The notes under the pieces were generated by a model. That model did no database searches. It saw only the letters and a program-made list of their open reading frames with translations, and was not told where the DNA came from. Made by a program: the position numbers and the translations under genes. DNA of 27,890 nt from JBAXTE01 sp038240835 (GTDB taxonomy: Bacteria > Bacteroidota > Bacteroidia > Bacteroidales > WCHB1-69), in contig JBBRGJ010000032.1 of the NCBI GenBank assembly GCA_038240835.1, positions 1 to 27,890 on the forward strand, given 5' to 3'. Position 1 is the first letter of the stretch; each line of letters begins with the position of its first letter. Positions 16,013 through 24,638 of this stretch are shown piece by piece.

Positions 16013-16357
16013 ATGAATAAAATGGTAGACGACTATAATGATTATCGGACCAAAATGAATGAAAAAATTTTGGCAGGAAACAACTTAGTCATAAAAAGAA
16101 TATACAACCTTGATACAAATACTTATGCCGATGGCGCATTAAACACCAAGACCAAAGAGATGCTCGGATTGGTCTCTTCGATGGTATTGCGCTGCGACGA
16201 TTGTGTGAGGTATCACTTAGAAAAATGTTACGAATTGGGAACGACTACCGAAGAGCTGTTCGAGATATTTGCTGTTGCAAATTTGGTGGGAGGAACCATT
16301 GTAATCCCTCATACTCGCCGTGCTCTTGAGTTCTGGGAAGCGTTGAATTTAAAATAA
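16013..16357 (+). CDS. Carboxymuconolactone decarboxylase / AhpD-like protein
   Basis: 114 residues, a single AhpD-type helical domain. The redox-type motif is present: Glu49, then LRCDDCVRYH with Cys61, Cys64 and His68, followed by Gly-rich VGGTIVIPHTRRALEF. In AhpD the CxxC and His make an alkylhydroperoxidase/thiol relay; in carboxymuconolactone decarboxylases the cysteines are usually absent, so the AhpD-like sense is favoured here. The true partner is unknown. It sits 12 bases after kdsD and 20 bases before lptB, so it is translated from an LPS operon although it has no evident link with LPS. Three closely spaced ATGs precede or form its start (16006, 16009, 16013); only 16013 is in frame, and an in-frame ATG at 16022 is also possible. 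Confidence 0.88.
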   Translation: MNKMVDDYNDYRTKMNEKILAGNNLVIKRIYNLDTNTYADGALNTKTKEMLGLVSSMVLRCDDCVRYHLEKCYELGTTTEELFEIFAVANLVGGTIVIPHTRRALEFWEALNLK

Positions 16358-16377
16358 ACACAAAGATATTTACGATT

Positions 16378-17109
16378 ATGTCAATATTATTTACAGAGAA
16401 TTTAATCAAACAATACAAAAAACGTGTTGTGGTCAACGAGGTCTCAGTCAGCGTAAATCAAGGTGAAATTGTCGGACTTTTGGGTCCCAATGGCGCTGGC
16501 AAAACCACCTCTTTTTACATGATCGTGGGACTGATCAAACCCTTATCGGGAAGAGTGATGCTCGACGATGTTGATATTACAGCACTGCCCATGTACAAAC
16601 GTTCTCAAATGGGAATTGGATATTTGGCGCAAGAAGCTTCTGTATTCCGACAAATGAGTGTAGAGGATAATATTAAATCAGTATTGGAATTTACGAAACT
16701 CTCAAAAATTGAGCAACGAGATAAATTAGAAGAGCTGATATCTGAATTTGGGATGCAAAAAATAAGAAAAAGCAAAGGAATTCAACTTTCTGGTGGCGAA
16801 CGCCGAAGAACTGAAATTGCTCGTTGCTTAGCAGTTAGTCCTAAATTTATTTTGTTGGATGAGCCTTTTGCTGGAGTGGATCCTATTGCAGTGGAAGACA
16901 TTCAATCGATTATCTACAAACTAAAAGAAAAAAATATCGGAATATTAATCACCGATCATAACGTTCAAGAGACTTTGTCTATTACTGACAGAGCCTATCT
17001 GTTGTTCGAAGGAAGTGTATTACGTCAAGGAAATGCGCAAGAACTTGCCAACGATGAGTACGTTAGAAAGGTGTATTTGGGATCTAAGTTTGAACTTCGG
17101 AAGCATTGA
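16378..17109 (+). CDS. lptB: LPS export ABC transporter ATPase LptB
   Basis: 243 residues, the exact size class of LptB. Walker A GPNGAGKT is at 36-43, the Q-loop lies in YLAQEASVFRQMSVEDN, the signature LSGGERRRTEIARCL begins at 137, Walker B ends in LLDEP with Asp161-Glu162, and the switch His194 is in ITDHNVQETL. The text LSGGERRRTEIAR and FAGVDPIAVEDIQ are characteristic of LptB rather than generic ABC ATPases. With LptFG it powers extraction of LPS from the inner membrane. It ends the kdsD operon, so Kdo supply and LPS export are co-transcribed. Confidence 0.95.
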   Translation: MSILFTENLIKQYKKRVVVNEVSVSVNQGEIVGLLGPNGAGKTTSFYMIVGLIKPLSGRVMLDDVDITALPMYKRSQMGIGYLAQEASVFRQMSVEDNIKSVLEFTKLSKIEQRDKLEELISEFGMQKIRKSKGIQLSGGERRRTEIARCLAVSPKFILLDEPFAGVDPIAVEDIQSIIYKLKEKNIGILITDHNVQETLSITDRAYLLFEGSVLRQGNAQELANDEYVRKVYLGSKFELRKH

Positions 17110-17412
17110 TTTTTTTGTTAAATTCATGCTCCCTCCGAAACTTTATCCAATTGGGTGTAAATATCATGAGTGTTGAAAAAATATTTTGAAAAAATATTTC
17201 ATTTTTTATTTGCACATACTGTTGAATATCAGTGGTTAATCTTCTCTTTAAAATTTCAAATACGATCAACCATCGGACATATTAAGATGAATCTGCTATT
17301 TTTTATTCAAAAAATTGTGTTTTTTGGATAGTTATTTATAAATTTGCAGGCTAATTGAACTAGAATACAATATAATTAAATCATTTAAACAATAAAATAA
17401 AAGGTTAAAAAC
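17110..17412. other. Intergenic region before secDF
   Basis: AT-rich, no gene. A 13-base direct repeat TTGAAAAAATATT occurs twice back to back (17173-17199), and each copy includes the palindrome AAATATTT. No clean terminator for lptB is visible. The secDF promoter is at 17339-17346. Confidence 0.6.
17315..17346 (+). promoter_or_regulatory. Promoter of secDF (-33 TTG, -7 TAAATTTG)
   Basis: TAAATTTG (17339-17346) is a full match to TAnnTTTG. A TTG at 17315-17317 lies 21 bases upstream, close to the spacing used in Bacteroidota. The leader would be about 63 bases, longer than the other leaders in the window. Confidence 0.6.
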
Positions 17413-20400
17413 ATGCAGAATAAGGGAACTATCAAATTCTTCGGTATTGCGTTTGCCCTCGTATGCGCCTACTCACTGTCATTTACGCTTTGCACACGAC
17501 AAGTAGAAAAACACGCCAAAGAATATTCGATGAACGAGCAAGTAACTGCTGAGGCAAAATTACTAGCGAATGGTGATGTGGCAAAAGAGAAAAAATTCGT
17601 AGATTCACTCTCTAAAATTAGAGAAGTTTATTTCTTAGACTCTATGCAGAGTGTAGAAATCTATCGAGTAGGTGTTAAAGGCTTCTCGCTTAGAAATTAT
17701 ACTTACCGTGAGTGTAAAGCTCGTGAAATCAATTTAGGTCTTGACTTAAAAGGCGGGATGAACGTTACGTTAGAGATATCAATTCCTGATATTTTGACCA
17801 CTCTTGCTGGTAAAAACGCAACGGATCCTTTATTCCAACAAGCATTTACAAAAGCTATTGAGCGTCAAAAAACAACTCAAACGAATTTCATTACTTTATT
17901 TGGAGAATCTTTTAAAGAGGTTGCTCCTAATGGTCGTTTGGCTTCTTTCTTCGCATTTAACTTGCCAGAACGTGTGAAAACCAACTCTACAAACGAAGAG
18001 GTGTTAACTGTTCTGAAAGATGAGACAAACTCTGCTGTTGATCGGACGTTCCAAATTCTTAGAACTCGTATCGACCGTTTTGGAGTAGCTCAACCTAATA
18101 TTCAAAAACTTAGTCAATCGGGACGTATCTTAGTAGAATTACCTGGTATTAAAGAACCAGAACGTGTTAGAAAATTACTTCAAGGAACTGCAAACTTAGA
18201 ATTTTGGAAAACTTACGACTTAGTAGAGATTTTCCCAGCTCTTCAAGAAGCTGATAAAAAAATTGCAGCTATTCTTGCTGGTACAAATATTATTGATTCT
18301 ACTGTTGTTGCAACGGATACTACTGCTGTAGCTGCTGAAACTCCTAAAAAAGATACTGCAAAAGTGGCGGAAACTCCTAAAAAAGATTCTATCGCTAACA
18401 GTAAAACCTTAACCGAAGCACAAAGAGAAAAAGCAAATCCTCTTTTCTATTTCCTTAAATTAAATGCGGATCCTCAAACGGGTGGTTTAGCTCCTGGTCC
18501 TGTTGTAGGTTATGCTTCTGTAAAAGATACTGCTAAGGTTAACCACATGTTAGACTTGGTAAAATCTACTTTGCCTCGCGACTTACGTTTGGCTTGGGAA
18601 CATAAATCAATGGACGACAAAGGACTTGTTCAACTAATTGCTCTTAAGGCTGTTGGTGAAAAAGGTGCTGTGTTGACTGGAGATGCAATTACCGATGCTC
18701 GTCAAGATTATAGCGACAAAGGGGGTAACGAGATCTCAATGTCCATGAATACTTTAGGTGCTAAAACATGGAAAAAAATCACAGGTGAAAATATTGGAAA
18801 ATCTATCGCTATCGTACTTGATGGTTATGTATATTCATATCCAACCGTTCAAAACGAAATTCCAAATGGTAGATCTTCTATCACAGGTCGTTTTACATTA
18901 GAAGAAGCGAAGGATTTAGCAAACATCTTAAAAGCGGGTAAATTACCTGCTCCTGCACGAATTGTACAAGAAGAGATAGTTGGGCCAACCTTAGGGATTG
19001 AGTCTATTAACTCAGGCCTTTGGTCGTTTGCTTTTGCATTCCTTTTAGTACTTCTTTATATGTGGTTGTACTATAACAGAGGTGGTTTGGTTGCAAACAT
19101 CGCGCTGATTTCAAATATCTTCTTTATTTTTGGAGTGCTTGCTTCTTTGGGAGCTGTATTGACAATGCCTGGTATCGCCGGTATTGTACTTACTCTTGGG
19201 ATGGCTGTGGATGCGAACGTTATTATTTACGAACGTATTCGTGAAGAGTTACGTGCTGGAAAAGCGGTTCGCCTTGCAATCTCTGATGGTTACAAAAATG
19301 CATATTCTGCCATCATCGATGGTAACGTAACTACCTTGTTAACTGCAATTGTATTGTTTGTATTCGGTTCGGGTCCAGTTCAAGGTTTTGCTACTACTCT
19401 TATCGTGGGTATCTTAAGTTCATTATTTACCGCTATCTTTATCTCAAGAATGATTTTTGAATATCTATTGAATAAAGATGTACAAGTTTCTTTTGACAAC
19501 AAGTATACAAGAAATATTCTTCAAAATACAAAAATCGACTTCATCGGTGTTCGTAAAATATTCTATATTGTTTCCGGAGTTATCATCCTTGGTGGTATTG
19601 TTTCGTTGGCAACCAAAGGATTAAATTACGGCGTTGACTTTACTGGAGGTAGAAGTTTTGTGGTTAGATTTGATAAAGATGTTAAGACAAATAATGTTCG
19701 TGAATCGTTAGCAAAAGAGTTTGGCGAAGCACCTGAAGTAAAAACATTTGGATCTGCAAAACAGGTTAAAATTACTACTAAATTTAGAATTAAAGAGGAT
19801 AACTCACAAGTAGATTCAATTGTAGAACATAAATTATTTAGTGGATTACAAACATATTTACCATCAAGTGTTCAATACGAAGACTTTAGTGTCAAAAATC
19901 AAGAAATTGGTCTACTAAGCTCACAAAAAGTAGGTCCAACCATTGCGAAAGATATCGTAATTAACTCTATCTGGGCAATTTTATTCTCTCTGCTTGCTAT
20001 CTTCTTATACATCGCCGTTCGATTTAAAAAATGGCAATTTGGATTAGGTGGTTTAATTTCACTTGCTCACGATGCCTTGATTACCATTTCTATGTTCTCC
20101 ATATTCTCTGGGTTGTTACCATTTACAATGGAGATAGATCAGGCATTTATTGCTGCAATTCTTACCATTATCGGTTATTCGATCAACGATACAGTAATTA
20201 TCTTCGATAGGGTTCGTGAATACACTGGATTGTATCCTAAACGTACTCTGAAAGACAATATGAATGCTGCAATGAATAGCACATTGGGACGTACATTGAA
20301 TACAGCTGGAACTACCTTGGTTGTATTATTTGCCATCTTCTTCTTTGGCGGTGAAGTGATTCAAGGTTTCGTATTTGCATTATTGGTTGGTATTTTAGTG

Positions 20401-20484
20401 GGAACTTATTCTTCCGTATTAAGTGCTTCTCCAATTGCTTACGACTTCATCCAACTTACTACTCGTAAAAAAGAACAAAAATAG
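17413..20484 (+). CDS. secDF: Protein translocase subunit SecDF (fused SecD-SecF)
   Basis: 1023 residues. An N-terminal membrane helix (8-28) is followed by the SecD P1 region with GLDLKGG (109-115) and a large periplasmic part, then six membrane helices beginning near 529 with the conserved GMAVDANVIIYERIREE. SecF starts near 705 with its own periplasmic GVDFTGG (740-746) and six more helices with SINDTVIIFDRVREY. The protein uses the proton gradient to pull translocating proteins out of SecYEG. A fused SecDF is usual in Bacteroidota. Residues ~295-345 form a Thr/Ala/Lys/Pro-rich insert with a repeated AETPKKD. Its own promoter and a strong terminator make it monocistronic. Confidence 0.97.
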   Translation: MQNKGTIKFFGIAFALVCAYSLSFTLCTRQVEKHAKEYSMNEQVTAEAKLLANGDVAKEKKFVDSLSKIREVYFLDSMQSVEIYRVGVKGFSLRNYTYRECKAREINLGLDLKGGMNVTLEISIPDILTTLAGKNATDPLFQQAFTKAIERQKTTQTNFITLFGESFKEVAPNGRLASFFAFNLPERVKTNSTNEEVLTVLKDETNSAVDRTFQILRTRIDRFGVAQPNIQKLSQSGRILVELPGIKEPERVRKLLQGTANLEFWKTYDLVEIFPALQEADKKIAAILAGTNIIDSTVVATDTTAVAAETPKKDTAKVAETPKKDSIANSKTLTEAQREKANPLFYFLKLNADPQTGGLAPGPVVGYASVKDTAKVNHMLDLVKSTLPRDLRLAWEHKSMDDKGLVQLIALKAVGEKGAVLTGDAITDARQDYSDKGGNEISMSMNTLGAKTWKKITGENIGKSIAIVLDGYVYSYPTVQNEIPNGRSSITGRFTLEEAKDLANILKAGKLPAPARIVQEEIVGPTLGIESINSGLWSFAFAFLLVLLYMWLYYNRGGLVANIALISNIFFIFGVLASLGAVLTMPGIAGIVLTLGMAVDANVIIYERIREELRAGKAVRLAISDGYKNAYSAIIDGNVTTLLTAIVLFVFGSGPVQGFATTLIVGILSSLFTAIFISRMIFEYLLNKDVQVSFDNKYTRNILQNTKIDFIGVRKIFYIVSGVIILGGIVSLATKGLNYGVDFTGGRSFVVRFDKDVKTNNVRESLAKEFGEAPEVKTFGSAKQVKITTKFRIKEDNSQVDSIVEHKLFSGLQTYLPSSVQYEDFSVKNQEIGLLSSQKVGPTIAKDIVINSIWAILFSLLAIFLYIAVRFKKWQFGLGGLISLAHDALITISMFSIFSGLLPFTMEIDQAFIAAILTIIGYSINDTVIIFDRVREYTGLYPKRTLKDNMNAAMNSTLGRTLNTAGTTLVVLFAIFFFGGEVIQGFVFALLVGILVGTYSSVLSASPIAYDFIQLTTRKKEQK

Positions 20485-20508
20485 ATCTTTCTGTTTTTTC
20501 AACATAAT

Positions 20509-20550
20509 AAAAGTAAGGTCTTAAATTAATTTTGAGACCTTACTTTTTTT
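20509..20550 (+). terminator. Intrinsic terminator of secDF
   Basis: AAAAGTAAGGTCT (20509-20521) pairs perfectly with AGACCTTACTTTT (20535-20547) around a 13-base AT loop, and the T-run continues to 20550. It lies 24 bases after the secDF stop. Confidence 0.92.
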
Positions 20551-20662
20551 GTGATAAATTATTCATTATTCAGAATTTGTAATTAAAATTTGAAACTTTT
20601 TTTGATTCGTTAACGTTTAAAAAAAGGGAATATTTGTAAAAAAGAATTGGTAATTAAAAAAA

Positions 20663-20670
20663 TATCTTTA
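20663..20670 (+). promoter_or_regulatory. Possible -7 promoter element for the PorE-like gene
   Basis: TATCTTTA matches TAnnTTTG at seven of eight positions, 39 bases before the ATG. No -33 at good distance (a TTTG at 20633-20636 gives a 26-base spacer). The gene must have a promoter between the secDF terminator and 20710, and this is the best candidate. Confidence 0.35.
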
Positions 20671-20709
20671 AATTAGCAACGTATTTGGGATAAACTAACT
20701 AAAAAAATT

Positions 20710-23259
20710 ATGAAGCGTATCTTTACATTCGGAGTTCTATTGCTTTCTTTGCTGTTAATCAGTAATTTAGGCTATGCTCAAAAAAAGAATTACACCCAAG
20801 AGGCGGATAAAGCTTTTGCAACCTTTCAGTATAATGTTGCTGCAGATTTATACAAAAAAGCATATCCGAAAATTAAGACAAACAAAGTATTGAAAAATTT
20901 TGTGATGTTTCGATTGGGAGAATGTTATCGTCTTGTGGGCAACTTGAAAAAAGCAGAAGACACTTATAAAAAACTCGAGAAAATTAATTATCAAAAGGAT
21001 GAGCCTATAATCCTTTTACATCTTGGTGATATCAAACGTGCTTTATACAAAGACTTTGCGGGAGCTCAAAGTTATTACAAAAAATATAAAGAACGTGTTC
21101 CAGATGATCCAAACATCGACACTAGAATTAAATCCTGTGAGTTGGGCGCTGCATGGGTTAAATCTCCTACTCGTCACGAAGTAGCGAACTTCAAAAAGGT
21201 TAATACTCGCGAAAACGATTGGGCACCAGCATGGGGAAATCCTGCTAAGAAAAATCAACTGATGTTCTCTTCGTCTCGCGAAGGTAGCAATGGTAAAGGA
21301 ACGGATGTGTGGACGGGTCAATCTTTCTCAGATATCTATGTTTCGGATAAACCTAAAAGTAAAAATACTGAGTGGCCTGGTGAATGGGCAGCACCAGCAG
21401 CAATCGACAATGAGGAATTTGTAAATAGTCTTGGCAATGAAGGCGAAGCCGTCGCAAACTTAAAAGGATCTACCATTTACTTTACAAGATGTGGTAAAGA
21501 GAACAAGAAAATTATTCCTTGTAAAATATATCAATCTCAGAAAAAAGGAAAAGGTTGGGGTGCTGCCGAAGAAGTTAAACTAGGTAGAGATACTTTTGAT
21601 TATGTTCATCCAGCAATTACAGCCGATGAATTAACGATGTACTTCTCTTCTAACATGAGTGGTGGAGAAGGTGGTTATGATATTTGGGTTGCAAAAAGAA
21701 CCAAAAAATCCAAACCTTTTGACGCGCCTGTTAACTTAGGACCTACCGTAAATACTTGGACTGCTGATATGTTCCCGTCTCTTAGAAATGATAGTACTCT
21801 TTACTTCTCGTCTAAAGGATATGCAGGCGTGGGTGGTTTCGATATTTTCTCTACATCAAAAGTAGGCGAAACTTGGTCGACTCCTCTTAATTTACAAGTT
21901 CCAATTAACTCTGAAGCTGATGATATTACCATCCTTTTTGACGAAACCGTTGCCAACGATCCAGTTTCAAACTCTCCTTACATGGAAAAAGGGTATTTTG
22001 CATCCAATCGTAAAGAAGGTAAAGCTGATGGTGGTTTTGATATTTGGACATTTAAACTTCGTCCATTGATCTTTACTCTTTCGGGTATTGTTAAAGATAG
22101 TGTTTCGCTTCAACCAATTGATAGCGTAATGGTTGTCATTAATGGTTCTAACAATACTTCTTATACTACTTACACGGATAAAAAAGGATATTACTATTTT
22201 GATAAATCAAAAATCATGATCGATGTAACTTATACCATGAATGTGGTTAAACGAGGTTACTACGAAAATGAAAATTCAAAAGGAAAAGAAACCACCGTTG
22301 GGTTTAAAGAAAATAAAGATTTAAAACACAACTTTACACTTAATCCAATCCCAAAAGAACCAATTCTTTTGCCAGATATTTTATATGATCTTGGAAAATG
22401 GGATTTGAAACCTCAGTATCAAGATTCTTTAAAGGATTTGTATAAGATTATGGTTGAAAACCCAACGTTTGTAATTGAGTTACGTTCTCACACGGATGTT
22501 CGCCAAATTCCAATGACGAATGATACTCTTTCTCAATATCGTGCTCAATCGTGTGTTACTTATCTAATCTCTCTAGGAATTGAAGCAGATCGTTTGGTTG
22601 CCAAAGGTTATGGCGAAAAAGTTCCTCGTTTCTTAACCAAAGACACTCGTTCTACTTACAACAATAAATTGTTTACATTCCCTAAAGGAATTACGCTAAC
22701 TCCAGAATATATTAAAGATTTAGCGACTAAAGAGGAACAAGAAGCAGGTCACAGTCTAAACCGTAGAACTGAGTTTAGAATTTTGCGTGATGATTATGTG
22801 GCTTCAACCAATAAAAATGACTCTTTAAACAAAACAGGAACGGTTACATTTGTGGCTGCTCCTAACATGAATACTATTCCAATTGTAATGGATGGCAATA
22901 TTGTGAAATCTACTTGTATTGTAAATAACAAACAGATGTCGTTTGCCATTGAACCAGGTTCATATAAAATCTCCATCTCGATGGACGAAGCATTAATCTT
23001 TCTTAAAGAGTACAAAATTACGGTGAATGATTTTGATGCTAAAGCAAAAGCAATCAACGAAGACGGAACCATTGTAGATAATTCACTTCTTTATCTTACT
23101 GATTTGAAAATTGGGGAAGAGATTATCGAAAATGTTGAAGTGGTTGTTGTTAAAGGTCAAAAAACAGCGATTATGTTTGGAGACAAGAAGTTATCTGAAG
23201 AGTTTGGTGAATACACCATCGACAAGGTGAAAAGTACACTGACATTTAAAACAAAATAA
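20710..23259 (+). CDS. PorE-like TPR/PD40/OmpA envelope protein
   Basis: 849 residues. A signal peptide (1-23, cut before Gln24) is followed by a TPR region (about 25-150), a PD40/WD40-like beta-propeller (about 165-450; repeats with MYFSSNMSGGEGGYDIW and LYFSSKGYAGVGGFDIF), a CarboxypepD_reg-like fold (about 455-545), and an OmpA peptidoglycan-binding domain (about 555-692) with SHTDVR, NDTLSQYRAQSC and NRRTEF keeping the wall-binding Asp and Arg. This order is that of PorE, the T9SS protein that tethers the PorKLMN core to peptidoglycan, but Bacteroidota have several paralogues of this build. Residues 693-849 are an unrecognised C-terminal extension, not expected in PorE. It is transcribed alone, with its own terminator. 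Confidence 0.85.
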   Translation: MKRIFTFGVLLLSLLLISNLGYAQKKNYTQEADKAFATFQYNVAADLYKKAYPKIKTNKVLKNFVMFRLGECYRLVGNLKKAEDTYKKLEKINYQKDEPIILLHLGDIKRALYKDFAGAQSYYKKYKERVPDDPNIDTRIKSCELGAAWVKSPTRHEVANFKKVNTRENDWAPAWGNPAKKNQLMFSSSREGSNGKGTDVWTGQSFSDIYVSDKPKSKNTEWPGEWAAPAAIDNEEFVNSLGNEGEAVANLKGSTIYFTRCGKENKKIIPCKIYQSQKKGKGWGAAEEVKLGRDTFDYVHPAITADELTMYFSSNMSGGEGGYDIWVAKRTKKSKPFDAPVNLGPTVNTWTADMFPSLRNDSTLYFSSKGYAGVGGFDIFSTSKVGETWSTPLNLQVPINSEADDITILFDETVANDPVSNSPYMEKGYFASNRKEGKADGGFDIWTFKLRPLIFTLSGIVKDSVSLQPIDSVMVVINGSNNTSYTTYTDKKGYYYFDKSKIMIDVTYTMNVVKRGYYENENSKGKETTVGFKENKDLKHNFTLNPIPKEPILLPDILYDLGKWDLKPQYQDSLKDLYKIMVENPTFVIELRSHTDVRQIPMTNDTLSQYRAQSCVTYLISLGIEADRLVAKGYGEKVPRFLTKDTRSTYNNKLFTFPKGITLTPEYIKDLATKEEQEAGHSLNRRTEFRILRDDYVASTNKNDSLNKTGTVTFVAAPNMNTIPIVMDGNIVKSTCIVNNKQMSFAIEPGSYKISISMDEALIFLKEYKITVNDFDAKAKAINEDGTIVDNSLLYLTDLKIGEEIIENVEVVVVKGQKTAIMFGDKKLSEEFGEYTIDKVKSTLTFKTK

Positions 23260-23265
23260 TTGTTG

Positions 23266-23297
23266 AAACATCCGCCTTAGTGCGGATGTTTTTTTTT
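23266..23297 (+). terminator. Intrinsic terminator of the PorE-like gene
   Basis: AACATCCGC (23267-23275) pairs with GCGGATGTT (23282-23290) around CTTAGT, and a T-run runs to 23297. The end of the T-run is the first base of the -7 box of purM. Confidence 0.92.
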
Positions 23298-23304
23298 ACC
23301 TTTG
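23297..23304 (+). promoter_or_regulatory. Bacteroidota -7 promoter element for purM
   Basis: TACCTTTG is a full match to TAnnTTTG, 13 bases before the purM ATG. The terminator hairpin of the upstream gene occupies the position where the -33 element would be. Predicted leader is about 10 bases. Confidence 0.6.
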
Positions 23305-23317
23305 CAATAAAAAGACA

Positions 23318-24487
23318 ATGGACCAATCACGCTACAACCAACGAGGTGTTTCGGCTTCTAAGGAAGATGTACACAATGCCATCAAAAACTTGGATAAAGG
23401 ACTATTCCCTAAAGCATTTTGTAAAATATCCCCCGATTATCTGACTTCTAGCGAAGATCATTGTGTAGTAATGCATGCTGATGGCGCAGGGACTAAATCT
23501 TCTCTCGCATACGCTTATTGGAAAGAGACTGGCGATTTGTCGGTTTGGAAAGGCATTGCGCAAGATGCAATTGTGATGAATATTGACGATCTGATTTGTG
23601 TGGGTGCGGTAGATAATATCTTGTTGTCATCGACCATTGGTCGGAATAAAAATCTAATTCCTGGCGAAGTGATTAAGGCTCTTATTGAAGGGACGGAAGA
23701 GTTTGTGGAGAGCATGCGCCAATATGGAATCAATATTTATACTACTGGAGGCGAAACTGCCGATGTGGGAGACCTTGTAAGAACGGTTATTGTAGATTCT
23801 ACTGTTACCGCTCGCATGGAGCGCAAAAAAGTGATTAGCAACGATGCAATCAAATCTGGAAATGTAATTGTTGGATTAGCATCCGATGGTCAAGCAATTT
23901 ATGAAACTGAATACAACGGAGGAATGGGCAGCAATGGTCTTACCTCTGCTCGTCATGATGTGTTTGCAAAAGAGGTGGCTGTAAAATACCCAGAGACTTA
24001 CAACAATGACATCTCTCAGGAGGTGGTTTATAGCGGTTCTAAGCGATTAACAGATCCGAGTCTGGTTGATGGAGTGGATGCTGGAAAACTCGTACTCTCG
24101 CCCACGCGGACTTATGCTCCCATTGTAAAGAAAATTTTAGAAAAATTTCCTTCCCAAATCGATGGTATTGTTCATTGCAGTGGAGGAGCACAGACTAAAG
24201 TATTACATTTTATCAACGAGGATGTTCACGTGGTTAAAGATAACTTATTTCCTGTGCCTCCTCTTTTTCAAATGATTCAGGAAGAATCCAAAACTGATTG
24301 GCAAGAGATGTATAAAGTTTTTAACATGGGACATCGGTTGGAATTATACCTTTCTTCAGACATTGCAGAAGAGGTAATTGGTATTTCAAAATCTTTTGGT
24401 GTGGATGCCAAAATCATCGGTCGATGTGAAAAAGGCGTTAAAGGAGTGACTATTATTTCGGAATTTGGAGAATTCAACTATAAATAA
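23318..24487 (+). CDS. purM: Phosphoribosylformylglycinamidine cyclo-ligase (AIR synthase), Bacteroidota type
   Basis: 389 residues, longer than the ~345 of E. coli PurM, as is usual for the Bacteroidota branch. The AIRS fold is recognised by MHADGAGTKSSLAY (ATP/substrate loop, DGxGTK), NIDDLICVGAVD, TGGETADVGDLV, and MGSNGLTSARHD, with a late FNMGHRLELYL in place of the usual GxG-containing strand. It closes the imidazole ring to form 5-aminoimidazole ribonucleotide in purine synthesis. It stands alone, away from other pur genes. No SD sequence; the start follows the -7 box by 13 bases. Confidence 0.93.
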   Translation: MDQSRYNQRGVSASKEDVHNAIKNLDKGLFPKAFCKISPDYLTSSEDHCVVMHADGAGTKSSLAYAYWKETGDLSVWKGIAQDAIVMNIDDLICVGAVDNILLSSTIGRNKNLIPGEVIKALIEGTEEFVESMRQYGINIYTTGGETADVGDLVRTVIVDSTVTARMERKKVISNDAIKSGNVIVGLASDGQAIYETEYNGGMGSNGLTSARHDVFAKEVAVKYPETYNNDISQEVVYSGSKRLTDPSLVDGVDAGKLVLSPTRTYAPIVKKILEKFPSQIDGIVHCSGGAQTKVLHFINEDVHVVKDNLFPVPPLFQMIQEESKTDWQEMYKVFNMGHRLELYLSSDIAEEVIGISKSFGVDAKIIGRCEKGVKGVTIISEFGEFNYK

Positions 24488-24581
24488 TTTATTTTTCTTT
24501 GCACCTATTTGTTTCGTTCCTAGAAGATTAATATTTATTGATGAGTTAATCAAAGATAAATTGTTTTTTTTGGAATGATAA

Positions 24582-24612
24582 TTGCATTTTTGATTTTTTT
24601 TTACTAATTTCG
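24582..24612 (+). promoter_or_regulatory. Possible promoter for the surface lipoprotein
   Basis: TTG (24582-24584) and TAATTTCG (24605-24612, seven of eight to TAnnTTTG) are 20 bases apart. The ATG follows at 24639. Confidence 0.4.
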
Positions 24613-24638
24613 TAATTCAATCACTAAAACAAATATTT

